The translations under genes were made by a program, and so were the position numbers. Of a stretch of 53,546 bases of DNA, positions 1-7,527 are shown piece after piece; the stretch's first letter is position 1; each line of letters opens with the position of its first letter. The notes beneath the pieces are model-generated. The model was not told the DNA's origin. It was given only the letters and a program-made list of their open reading frames with translations, and did no database searches. The stretch is from positions 1 through 53,546 of the forward strand of contig JAUXNU010000078.1 of assembly GCA_030682655.1 (NCBI GenBank). The letters are read 5' to 3'. The stretch comes from Actinomycetota bacterium. Its GTDB lineage: Bacteria > Actinomycetota > Coriobacteriia > Anaerosomatales > JAUXNU01.

Positions 1-273
1 CTTGGGATCGTCCTCGGCAAGGCCCGCGTCGATGTGCTCGGCCATGTTGGTGAGGAACGCGATGACGTCGTGGTTGGTGATGCGCTCGATCTCGTCGATG
101 CGCTCGATCTCGAAGGCGGCACGCTCGCGGATGACCGCGACGTCTTCGGCTGGCACGATTCCGAGCTCCGCCTGCGCCTCGCAGGCAAGCACCTCGATCT
201 CGCGCCAGATCTCGAACTTGTTCTGCAGCGACCAGATGCGGCCCATTTCGGGCCGGGTGTAGCGATCGATCAT
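1..273 (-). CDS. purB: Adenylosuccinate lyase, N-terminal part (cut by window edge)
   Basis: The minus strand reads 91 codons in frame from an ATG at 273 to the window edge. The start MIDRYTRPEMGRIWS, followed by a helix with FEIWREIEVLACEAQ, is the typical N-terminus of PurB. PurB cleaves SAICAR to AICAR plus fumarate and adenylosuccinate to AMP plus fumarate in cytosolic purine synthesis. A GAGGAG ribosome site sits about 5 bases before the ATG. The catalytic His and Ser lie beyond the edge and cannot be checked. It follows the AAA ATPase gene by 22 bases, so the two may share a transcript. purE, purD and purA are also in the window, 46-52 kb away from this end. Confidence 0.88.
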   Translation of the reverse strand, partial: MIDRYTRPEMGRIWSLQNKFEIWREIEVLACEAQAELGIVPAEDVAVIRERAAFEIERIDEIERITNHDVIAFLTNMAEHIDAGLAEDDPK

Positions 274-295
274 CGTGACTCCTCAGCAGTGCGCA

Positions 296-1492
296 TCAGC
301 GACGACGGACAGGCGGTGGATCGAGCGGGTGGTTCCGCTTCATGTACCGATCGAACTGTGGAACCGTGAACGCTGCGTAGCCATGGCTCGGAGTATAGAG
401 GAGCCCCTTCTCGATGAGACTGGAACGGGTCGGGCCAAGCTGCTCCGAGGTCCGACCAAGGAGATCGGCGACCTCTCCAGCCTTTTGAGCACCTGGCCCC
501 AGCTCGGCCATGGCTCGCATGTACTGTAGTTCCAGCGGCGTAGTGCGCTCCGCTCTCACTCGGAAGAAGCTCTCGTCGAGCTTGTCTTCCACCAGCGGCG
601 TGGCGTTCAACGCGTCCTCCACCGTGATAGCCGAATCCGTGGCTTGATCCCAGATGATCTTGCCGAACTCCTGGATGAAGTAGGGGTAGCCCCCGGTGTA
701 GTCGACGATTGCGGCCACCGCCGCCGACTCGAACGCGGCGCCCTCCTCCTCGGCGGGCAGTACCAGGGCGGCGGCGGCATCCTCCTGGCCAAGCTTGCCG
801 ATGACCGGGAAGGTGAACAGACGCTCGCTGTAAGATTTCGCCTCGCCCGCGAGCTTGGGGATTTGCGGCAGACCAGCTGCTACCAGGGTGATCGGAAGCG
901 CGCGTTGCACAGTCTTGTGCAGAGCAGCGATCAGGGCCTCAAACTCCTGCACCGAGAAGTACTGCACCTCATCGAAGAGGAAGACGATTCCCGTGTCGCC
1001 TTCTCGAGCGGCCTCTCCTAGTGCAACAAAGAGATCGGTCAGATCCTTGGCGAGATCGCCGCTGTCGGCGCGGCCGGGCGAAGCTTGCGCAGTGAATCCG
1101 GTTGCCACGGACCCATCGGGACTGAAGGTGAGGCTGAAGGACTTCAGGGCTTCCGCGGCACTCCGCGCCCGCTCCTTCCACTTCTCTGCCGGAGAAATGC
1201 CGAGCAATGCCCTGCGAACGTGTCGTGACATGCGATCCGCGAAGTCCGAGTTCTTGCTGACCTCGGCCTCAACGGTAAGCCAGCGTCGCTCCATCGCCTT
1301 GTCGCGAAACGCACCGAGCAGCACCGTCTTGCCAACCCCACGGAGCCCCGTGACGATCATCGACTGCTGCGGCCGCCCCAGTTCGAGGCGATGCAGCAAG
1401 ATGTCGAACGCCTCCAGTTGCTCATCTCGACCGACAAGTGCCGGCGGCCGGGCCCCGGCGTTCGGCGTATAGGGATTTCTTCGGGGATCCAC
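296..1492 (-). CDS. AAA ATPase with C-terminal winged helix
   Basis: A 398-residue P-loop ATPase. Walker A is GLRGVGKT at residues 49-56 and Walker B ends in FLFDEVQ with D174/E175, the layout of AAA_16/Orc1-Cdc6-like ATPases. Residues about 320-390 look like a winged helix (GEVADLLGRTSEQLGPTRS followed by a KGLLYTPSHGYAAF wing). Such proteins are widespread in actinobacteria and archaea, usually without a known partner; substrate and role are unknown. The GTG start at 1492 follows AAAGGTGAT. It lies directly upstream of purB on the same strand, which says little about function. It could be a stand-alone regulator or half of an uncharacterised conflict module. Confidence 0.75.
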   Translation of the reverse strand: MDPRRNPYTPNAGARPPALVGRDEQLEAFDILLHRLELGRPQQSMIVTGLRGVGKTVLLGAFRDKAMERRWLTVEAEVSKNSDFADRMSRHVRRALLGISPAEKWKERARSAAEALKSFSLTFSPDGSVATGFTAQASPGRADSGDLAKDLTDLFVALGEAAREGDTGIVFLFDEVQYFSVQEFEALIAALHKTVQRALPITLVAAGLPQIPKLAGEAKSYSERLFTFPVIGKLGQEDAAAALVLPAEEEGAAFESAAVAAIVDYTGGYPYFIQEFGKIIWDQATDSAITVEDALNATPLVEDKLDESFFRVRAERTTPLELQYMRAMAELGPGAQKAGEVADLLGRTSEQLGPTRSSLIEKGLLYTPSHGYAAFTVPQFDRYMKRNHPLDPPPVRRR

Positions 1493-1516
1493 GCATCACC
1501 TTTCAGGGTTTAGTAC

Positions 1517-1544
1517 ATCTTATCGCGTTTCAATAAGCCTGCAA
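1517..1544 (-). promoter_or_regulatory. Candidate sigma-70-type promoter for the AAA ATPase gene
   Basis: On the minus strand TTGCAG (1544-1539) and TAAGAT (1522-1517) are separated by 16 bases. This is in the AT-richest part of the gap upstream of the GTG at 1492. Read by eye only. Confidence 0.4.
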
Positions 1545-1737
1545 TAGACTCCCTCAGACGGCGGCTCGCGCCGCTCCGGGGCCGTGCCCTCGGTGGCCCA
1601 CCCGTTGCAGCCGGAACCCCAAAGCCAAGTGAGAACCCGTGCGCGAACGGGTACAGCACACAGCACACGCGCAATGCTCCCGCACTACCCGCAAGACCGT
1701 GAAAGTCATTGCCGGGAGGCTAGCTGAGGGGGTCCGA

Positions 1738-2775
1738 ATGCTCGACAGCGTTCCCGCCGCCACGCTCAAGTGGCTGCTCGAGCCCGACACCCCAGCGGTC
1801 GCGGTGCTGACGCGGCGCACGCTCCTTGGCGAGGCTGACAGCGCGGACACCACGGCGCTGTGGGCGAAGCGCAACGCCTACCCTCCTGTCGCGCACATCC
1901 TCGAGGCACAGCTGGAGGACGGCTCCTGGGACATCCCCGGACGCGACTACCAGAAGTACGGCGGGTCGCTATGGCAGCTCGTGTTCCTTGGCGAGCTGTG
2001 GGCCAACGGTGCCGACGCTCGCGTGAAATGCGCCGCAGACTACGCGTTCTCGCGTCAGAAGACCGACGGATCGTGGAGCGCGAATCCCAAGGCGAGCTAC
2101 CACATGCCATGCCTCACGGCCAACGTCGGGCGCGGCCTCGCACGCATGGGGTGGCCGTGCGACGAGCGCGTCATCGCGGCGCTCAAGTCGATTGCGGACG
2201 GTTACGGGCGGCTCGGCTTCCTTGGCTGCTCGGACATGCAGCCGTATTCGCTGAACGGGTACTGCCACATGCTCGCGCCCAAGGTGCTGCTGTTCCTTGG
2301 CGAGGTCCCGCGCGACGCCTGGCCGAGCGGTGCCGAGGAGCTTCGCGACGCGTGCGTCGAGGCGCTTCGCGACAAGGAGGTCCTGCGTTCGCTTCCCGAC
2401 GAGTACAAGCACTTCAAGGAGGAGGTCATTCCGCTCCCCAAGGCGCAAGTCGGTGAGGCGCGGGAGCGGTTCCTTGCCGAACACACGCCGCTGCACTACG
2501 GCGACAAGCCGGGTTGGACGCGCTTCGGCTTCCCGCTCTCGTACAACTCCGACGCGCTCGAGGCGCTCGCGTCGCTCGTCGCGGTCGACGAGACTCCGTG
2601 CCCGGAGCACGCGCACGCGATCGACGTCGTGCGCACAGCGTCCGACGAGCAGTGGCGCTGGAAGATGCGCACGAGCTTCAACGGCAAAATGCTCGCCGAC
2701 ATCGAGGCCAAGGGCGCACCGAGCAAGTGGCTCACCCTGCGCGCACTGCAGGTGCTCGAATGGGCAGGCGCGTAG
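1738..2775 (+). CDS. Terpenoid-cyclase-like alpha/alpha-toroid protein
   Basis: A 345-residue protein built of repeated helical segments with glycine/aromatic turns (DGSWDIPG, TDGSWSANP, GYGRLGFLG), the pattern of squalene-cyclase/prenyltransferase-type alpha/alpha toroids. The DxDD catalytic motif of class II cyclases is not visible, so a cyclase activity is not supported. The reading frame is open from 1639, but ATG 1738 is chosen because GAGGGGG lies 5 bases upstream and the earlier codons are low-complexity. The N-terminal half of the AlkZ-like fusion protein at 36916 has the same kind of fold. The role is unknown; a ligand-binding or peptide/lipid-handling function is as likely as catalysis. 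Confidence 0.65.
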   Translation: MLDSVPAATLKWLLEPDTPAVAVLTRRTLLGEADSADTTALWAKRNAYPPVAHILEAQLEDGSWDIPGRDYQKYGGSLWQLVFLGELWANGADARVKCAADYAFSRQKTDGSWSANPKASYHMPCLTANVGRGLARMGWPCDERVIAALKSIADGYGRLGFLGCSDMQPYSLNGYCHMLAPKVLLFLGEVPRDAWPSGAEELRDACVEALRDKEVLRSLPDEYKHFKEEVIPLPKAQVGEARERFLAEHTPLHYGDKPGWTRFGFPLSYNSDALEALASLVAVDETPCPEHAHAIDVVRTASDEQWRWKMRTSFNGKMLADIEAKGAPSKWLTLRALQVLEWAGA

Positions 2776-2799
2776 TCTGGTCGACGGTTGGGTGCTGGT

Positions 2800-2838
2800 T
2801 ACAACATCGCCGTTGTTCTCCACGCCTTGGATGTTGTA
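2800..2838. promoter_or_regulatory. Probable operator of the HTH-MNT/HEPN operon (9-bp inverted repeat)
   Basis: TACAACATC (2800-2808) and GATGTTGTA (2830-2838) are a perfect inverted repeat with 21 bases between. The right arm overlaps the -10 hexamer and the left arm flanks the -35, so a dimer bound here would block the promoter. A further GTTGT half-site lies at 2812-2816. The first gene of the operon starts with an XRE-type helix-turn-helix, the obvious candidate ligand. Confidence 0.6.
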
Positions 2839-2842
2839 TTCT
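2813..2842 (+). promoter_or_regulatory. Promoter of the HTH-MNT/HEPN operon, probably giving a leaderless mRNA
   Basis: TTGTTC (2813-2818), 18 bases, TATTCT (2837-2842). Transcription would start near 2849, which is the A of the likely ATG start codon, and no Shine-Dalgarno sequence precedes that ATG. Leaderless transcripts are common in actinobacteria. Confidence 0.5.
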
Positions 2843-2848
2843 ATGGCC

Positions 2849-3424
2849 ATGACCGCCTACCTCGACATCGGCTTCGAGCTTGTCCGAACTCGCCGCGCGC
2901 AAGGCATGTCTCAGCGCCGGCTAGGAGAGCTCCTCGGTGTGCGTCAACAGCAGGTGGCGCGATGGGAGGCGACAGGCTACGGAACCGCAAGCCTCGAGCG
3001 GGTCGTCGCCGCGGCCGGGGCATTGGGGCTTGAACACCTGTCCCACTACCACCCTGTCGTCGCTGAGATGGGGACTCCGTACAGCACTTCCGCGGCTTCG
3101 CCCACCGCTGCGGCCGCATCATCTGTCCGCGATCTCGGCCAGGTCGTGGCGCGGTTGCGCGATCACGGCGACCGGCTCCGCGAGGAGTACCATCTCGATC
3201 GAATCGGAGTGTTCGGCTCGTTCGCGACTGGCGAGCAGACGCAGGCGAGCGACATCGACTTGCTGGTCGAAAGCGCGGATCCAGGCGGCCTTCGATTCAT
3301 CGCTGCAGCAGGGTTCGCCGAGGAAGTCCTCGGCCGCAAGGTGGACTTTGTCCGTCCCAACACCTTGGGCGAGAGGCTGCGCGACCGCGTTCTCGGGGAG
3401 GTCGTGTATGTCTGGACGGCATGA
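2849..3424 (+). CDS. XRE helix-turn-helix fused to MNT nucleotidyltransferase (MntA-type antitoxin)
   Basis: 191 residues. Residues about 5-60 are an XRE/Cro helix-turn-helix (MSQRRLGELLGVRQQQVARWE). Residues about 95-190 are a minimal nucleotidyltransferase with the signature G123-S124, ten residues, then D135-x-D137. In known MntA/HepT pairs this domain modifies the HEPN toxin by adding AMP near its active site, and so neutralises it. The DNA-binding domain fused in front suggests that one protein does both repression and modification. ATG 2849 is favoured because the promoter places the transcript start there; ATG 2843 is also in frame. The stop overlaps the HEPN gene by 17 bases. The gene is not close to other mobile genes. 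Confidence 0.88.
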   Translation: MTAYLDIGFELVRTRRAQGMSQRRLGELLGVRQQQVARWEATGYGTASLERVVAAAGALGLEHLSHYHPVVAEMGTPYSTSAASPTAAAASSVRDLGQVVARLRDHGDRLREEYHLDRIGVFGSFATGEQTQASDIDLLVESADPGGLRFIAAAGFAEEVLGRKVDFVRPNTLGERLRDRVLGEVVYVWTA

Positions 3425-3773
3425 CGAGTCGATCGTCATGAAAGACATCGTCATCGCAGCGAAACGCCTCATTGAGCTGGGGGAGTCCGCTCACTGGTCC
3501 CCGGACCCCGACCGAGACACGGGCGAGATGATCCTGTGGAACCTCACCGTGCTCGGCGAAGCTGCAAAGAGGGTGTCCCCTGTCGGCCGAGAACGTTTCG
3601 CCGACGTCGACTGGAGTGCCATGGCGCGCACCCGGGACGTCATCGTCCATCACTATGAGGGTGTCGACTGGGAGGTCGTTGCCCGAATCATCTCCGACGA
3701 CCTCCCCGCGCTGCTCCCTCGTCTAACGACCATACGCGATGCATTCCGCGCGGAAGCCGACCTGAGTCCCTAG
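3408..3773 (+). CDS. hepT: HEPN-domain toxin (HepT/DUF86 family)
   Basis: 121 residues with the HEPN ribonuclease signature R76-x4-H81-x-Y83 (RDVIVHHY) in the last third, as in HepT toxins of MNT/HEPN type VII modules. The family cleaves RNA or tRNA when it is not AMP-modified by its MNT partner. The ATG at 3408 has GGGGAGG 6 bases upstream; ATG 3438 is in frame but has no ribosome site. The gene overlaps the antitoxin gene by 17 bases, so translation is coupled, with the antitoxin made first. Confidence 0.88.
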   Translation: MSGRHDESIVMKDIVIAAKRLIELGESAHWSPDPDRDTGEMILWNLTVLGEAAKRVSPVGRERFADVDWSAMARTRDVIVHHYEGVDWEVVARIISDDLPALLPRLTTIRDAFRAEADLSP

Positions 3774-3865
3774 CGGCCGACTCGACCACCGTGCCTTCTC
3801 GGGGCACTGCCGGATGCTCCTTGGCAGGTGTACGCTGAACGCAGTTCGCCGAGGAAGGGCCGTCG

Positions 3866-4243
3866 ATGACGCGCGTACTGGTTGGTGTGTTCCTACTGCT
3901 ACACGGGCTGATCCACCTCGGATGGGCGGCGCCGAAGCGCGACGACCCGAACTATCCGTTCGACACGACCCGCTCGCGCCTGATGCCGTGGGTCCCGGCA
4001 CCGGTACTCAAGCATCTCTCGCTGGAGCTGCCCGTCGTCACCGCGTTGGCATTCACGGTTGCCGCCCTCGGCGTATTCGGGGCGAGCTGGTTCGCCGGTG
4101 TGTGGGAGATCGCTGCAGTCGTCGGATCGGTCACCTCACTTGTCGCGTGCGCGCTATGGTGGCACCCCTGGTTTGTCGCTGGCCCACTTCTCGACATCTG
4201 GATCATCACTGCCGTCTACTATCACTGGCCGAATCTCGGGTAG
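3866..4243 (+). CDS. Small integral membrane protein
   Basis: 125 residues with about four hydrophobic segments (1-20, 55-75, 80-100, 105-120) and a HGLIHLGWA motif in the first helix. No family recognised. GAGGAAGGG lies just before the ATG at 3866. It stands alone between the toxin-antitoxin pair and azlC. Confidence 0.65.
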   Translation: MTRVLVGVFLLLHGLIHLGWAAPKRDDPNYPFDTTRSRLMPWVPAPVLKHLSLELPVVTALAFTVAALGVFGASWFAGVWEIAAVVGSVTSLVACALWWHPWFVAGPLLDIWIITAVYYHWPNLG

Positions 4244-4292
4244 GGTCCGGCAAGGTCGCCCCGAGCCACGGCCTCGCGCCGACTACCGCACG

Positions 4293-4307
4293 CACGGAGA
4301 GTCCGTG
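4293..4307. repeat. Short perfect hairpin upstream of azlC
   Basis: CACGGA, three bases, TCCGTG, followed by TATCAT. It sits in the 105-base gap before azlC. It could be a weak terminator of the preceding gene or part of a promoter or leader; there is no T run. No T-box or known riboswitch is recognisable here. Confidence 0.25.
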
Positions 4308-4348
4308 TATCATCGGTCACTCCACCCACAGCCTGACAAGGAGCGACA

Positions 4349-5050
4349 ATGTCGCGAAAGCGGCACAGCATGGCGGCCGGAATGAGAGAGGTCGCGCCCA
4401 TTCTCGTCGGCATCGTGCCGTTCGGGCTCGTGTCGGGCGCACTCGTCATCCAGGCAGGATTCGGCCTGGCCGAAGCGCTTGGTATGTCCCTGTTCGTGAA
4501 CGCCGGCGCATCCCAGATCGTCGCGACGCAGCTGTTCATCGACGGAGCGCCGATCTGGATCACGCTGGGCACCGCGCTGGTCGTCAACTTGCGCATGTTC
4601 ATCTACAGCGTGTCGCTGGCACCGGTCCTCGAGAGCGCCTCATGGCGTCTGCGCCCGCTCCTCGGCCATATGCTCGTCGACCAGAACTACGCCGCAACGA
4701 TGACGCGCGGACGCTTCCGCGACGATGTCGATGTCGTCCCCTACTACATGGGCGCCTGGATCGCGCTCGCCGGCACGTGGCAGCTCTCAAACATCGCTGG
4801 CGCGATCGCCGGCCCGTTCATCCCCGCGTCCTGGGGCCTCGACTTCGCCGTACCACTCGTGTTCCTCGCGCTGCTTGCACCCACGCTCATGGGCCGGACC
4901 GCTGTCGGCGCGGCGGTCGTCACCGGGCTGACCGCCGCGATTCTCGTGCCCGTGCTTCCTATGCAGACCGGGCTCGTGGTTGCCATCGTAGCTGGCATGG
5001 TGTTCGGGACCTGGCAGGACAGCCGGACCGCCGAGGAGGTGTCGTCGTGA
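4349..5050 (+). CDS. azlC: Branched-chain amino acid exporter, large subunit (AzlC family)
   Basis: 233 residues, multi-pass membrane protein. The segment FGLVSGALVIQAGFGLAEA and the region around NAGASQIVATQLF match the AzlC family. AzlC and AzlD together export branched-chain amino acids and their analogues. AAGGAG precedes the ATG by 6 bases. The stop overlaps the azlD GTG in a GTGA tetranucleotide, so the subunits are translationally coupled. Confidence 0.88.
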   Translation: MSRKRHSMAAGMREVAPILVGIVPFGLVSGALVIQAGFGLAEALGMSLFVNAGASQIVATQLFIDGAPIWITLGTALVVNLRMFIYSVSLAPVLESASWRLRPLLGHMLVDQNYAATMTRGRFRDDVDVVPYYMGAWIALAGTWQLSNIAGAIAGPFIPASWGLDFAVPLVFLALLAPTLMGRTAVGAAVVTGLTAAILVPVLPMQTGLVVAIVAGMVFGTWQDSRTAEEVSS

Positions 5051-5382
5051 GCCTACAGGCGCAGTTCTGGCTTGTCGTCATTGTGCTGGCCTTCGGGACC
5101 TGGACGATGCGGAGCCTGCCGATCATGCTGCACGGGCACATTCCACACCCGCACTGGCTCGAACGGCTCCTGAAGTACGTGCCGGTCGCGGCGATGACCG
5201 CGCTCAGCGTGCCTGGCATCCTGTACCTCAAGACCAACGGTGTCTATCACTTGGCACCCGAGCGAACCGTCGCGGGCATCATCGCGCTCGCCGTAGCGCT
5301 GCGCACCCGCAACATTCTCGCCACGCTCGTCGCCGGAATGGTCGCGCTTTGGGTCGCGCAGGTGGTTCTCGCTGCCCTGTAG
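5047..5382 (+). CDS. azlD: Branched-chain amino acid exporter, small subunit (AzlD family)
   Basis: 111 residues, four hydrophobic helices, with the family pattern around TWTMRSLPIML and a central LKYVPVAAMTALSVPGIL. The GTG at 5047 overlaps the azlC stop (GTGA), with GAGGAGGTG just upstream. The reading frame is open far upstream, but that stretch is antisense or out of frame with azlC and should not be used. Confidence 0.86.
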   Translation: MSLQAQFWLVVIVLAFGTWTMRSLPIMLHGHIPHPHWLERLLKYVPVAAMTALSVPGILYLKTNGVYHLAPERTVAGIIALAVALRTRNILATLVAGMVALWVAQVVLAAL

Positions 5383-5458
5383 CGTAATCCCGCAGTAGCA
5401 TACGAACCTACGCCCCTGGTCGCTGTGCAGCCTCCGATGCGCGGACTAGGATGGGTGC

Positions 5459-6703
5459 ATGGATGCGCACACCGTCAGAAGACGCCTGTCCCAGATCGAT
5501 CCACTGGTGCTCGATGTCGCGATAGCGGTCGCCTTGGCTGCTCTCGCGTGCTTGCAGATCTGGTTCATTGCCCGCGCACGCCCGTCGTTCCCGATGCCAC
5601 CTGGCGGTGAGCCGCGCTTCATCCGGTTGGGCGATCGTGCACCTGACGTTCTCGCGTACCTGCTTGCGGCGTCAGCGTTCCTCCCGCTCGCGATCCGCCG
5701 CAGGCTGCCCTGGGTCGCACTCGGGATGAGCTTCATCGGCACACTGGCGTACATGTTCCAGCAGGCGCCGCCAGCGTTCGTGACCCTCGGCCCAATGATC
5801 GCCATCTACACCGTCGCGGCGCATGCCAGACCCCGCAGATCGGGCTTGTTTGCACTACTGATAGTCGGGCTGGCGGCGGCGATTCCTTTGCTCGCGTTCT
5901 CCTCGAGCATCAGGTGGGTGGCAGAAGGCGTGGGCGCGTTCGTCCTCATTGCGGCGGCGGCCTTCCTCGGAGAGACGACACGCAACCGGCGAGACTACAT
6001 CGCCGAAGTCGAGCACCGCGCGGCTGAAGCCGAGCGCACGCGCGAGGAGGAAGCGAAGAGGCGCGTCGACGACGAGCGCATTCGCATCGCGCGCGACGTG
6101 CACGACATCGTGGCACACAGCCTGTCAATCGTTACCGTGCAGGCCAGCGCCGCCGAAGCGTTGCTCGACAACGACCCAGCTCGCGCGCGCGAGTCGATCG
6201 TGCATGTGCGGGCGACCGGCAAGCAGGCGCTCGCCGAACTGCGCTCGATGCTGGACGTACTGCGCACCGGTGACGCCGACGCGCCGCTCGCGCCAGCGGC
6301 AGACATCACGCACATAGAAGGTCTGGTTGTTCCCCTGCGAGACGCTGGACTCGATGTCGACCTCGCGGTCGCCGGCGACCTCGGTGGGGTGCCCGCGTAC
6401 GTCTCCGTCTCTGCCTACCGCATAGTGCAAGAGGCGCTCACGAATGTCGTGCGTCACGCAAGAGCATCCCACGTGTGCGTCTGTGCGACGGTGACGGCGT
6501 CGGAACTCACGCTTGAGGTAGTCGATGATGGCGTAGGTAGCACATCTGCGAGAGAGAGTGACCCGAATGACAACCCGAGCCACGGGCTCCGGGGTATGGC
6601 GGAGCGCGTGAGCGTCCTTGGCGGTACGCTGGTTGCAGGTCCCGCGACCGAAGGCGGGTTCCGCGTGCTGGCAAGCATCCCGCTCGCCCGAAGCGCGACG
6701 TAG
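5459..6703 (+). CDS. DesK/NarX-type sensor histidine kinase
   Basis: 414 residues. The first about 170 residues hold five or six membrane helices, followed by a coiled region rich in E/R and then a HisKA_3 phosphoacceptor (RIARDVHDIVAHSLS, phosphorylated His at 215). The C-terminal HATPase_c has an EALTNVVRHA N-box and a DDGVG/GLRGM G-box. It sits 10 bases upstream of a NarL-type response regulator, and both precede the MacAB-like efflux operon, which is a plausible target. Actinobacterial homologues often regulate ABC exporters. The ligand is unknown. Confidence 0.9.
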   Translation: MDAHTVRRRLSQIDPLVLDVAIAVALAALACLQIWFIARARPSFPMPPGGEPRFIRLGDRAPDVLAYLLAASAFLPLAIRRRLPWVALGMSFIGTLAYMFQQAPPAFVTLGPMIAIYTVAAHARPRRSGLFALLIVGLAAAIPLLAFSSSIRWVAEGVGAFVLIAAAAFLGETTRNRRDYIAEVEHRAAEAERTREEEAKRRVDDERIRIARDVHDIVAHSLSIVTVQASAAEALLDNDPARARESIVHVRATGKQALAELRSMLDVLRTGDADAPLAPAADITHIEGLVVPLRDAGLDVDLAVAGDLGGVPAYVSVSAYRIVQEALTNVVRHARASHVCVCATVTASELTLEVVDDGVGSTSARESDPNDNPSHGLRGMAERVSVLGGTLVAGPATEGGFRVLASIPLARSAT

Positions 6704-6713
6704 GAGGACGCAC

Positions 6714-7403
6714 ATGCCGATTCGTGTGCTCATCGTTGACGACCAGGCGCTGGTGCGTGCCGGGTTTCACGTGCTGCTCGACGCAGCGCCCGACATCGAC
6801 GTCATCGGTGAGGCCGAAAATGGCATCCAGGCAATCGAACTTGCCGAGGAGCTCGCACCCGACGTCATCCTCATGGACATCCGGATGCCCCGGATGGATG
6901 GGCTCGAGGCGACCCAAAGGATTCTTGCAGACGACGGCGAGCCCTCCGAGGACCCCTCCGCCCCGCGCGTTCTCGTTCTCACGACGTTCGACGCGGACGA
7001 ATATGTCTACGAAGCACTGCGTGTCGGGGCAAGCGGGTTTCTGCTCAAGGATACCGACCCGGTGCAGCTCGTGGAGGCAATCAGGGTCGTTGCGCAGGGA
7101 GACGCCCTCCTAGCCCCGAGCGTCACACGACGCCTGATCCGTGAGTTCGCGTCCCGCCCCGAAGTCCGGCGCGCTCACCCCGAGGCCCTCGAAGCACTCA
7201 CGGAGCGCGAGCACGAGATCCTCTCGCTGGTTGCCCAGGGTCTCTCGAACGACGAGATCGCCGGCCAGCTGTTCATCAGCCCGGCAACCGCCAAGACGCA
7301 CGTCTCCCGCGTGATGATGAAGCTGCACGCACGCGATCGTGCCCAGCTCGTGGTCATGGCGTACGAGTCCGGCCTCGTCGTGCCGGGTCCGCCCGCCGAG
7401 TAG
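6714..7403 (+). CDS. NarL/FixJ-family response regulator
   Basis: 229 residues. The receiver domain has D9/D10 acidic residues, D55 as phosphate acceptor (VILMDIRMP) and the K of FLLKD. The LuxR-type helix-turn-helix is at about 160-215 (LTEREHEILSLVAQGLSNDEIA). ATG 6714 follows AGGAGG closely, 10 bases after the kinase stop. It is the cognate regulator of the kinase and probably acts on the efflux operon starting at 7528. Confidence 0.93.
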   Translation: MPIRVLIVDDQALVRAGFHVLLDAAPDIDVIGEAENGIQAIELAEELAPDVILMDIRMPRMDGLEATQRILADDGEPSEDPSAPRVLVLTTFDADEYVYEALRVGASGFLLKDTDPVQLVEAIRVVAQGDALLAPSVTRRLIREFASRPEVRRAHPEALEALTEREHEILSLVAQGLSNDEIAGQLFISPATAKTHVSRVMMKLHARDRAQLVVMAYESGLVVPGPPAE

Positions 7404-7527
7404 AGGCCGCGACCAACCTCCTTGGCGTACTCCCTGGGGCGTACGCAGAACCGCTACCCGCGCACGACGAATCCGCCGCGCTCGCAGCCTACCGTAGGGG
7501 AGAACACGAATCCCACGGAGGTGGAGC

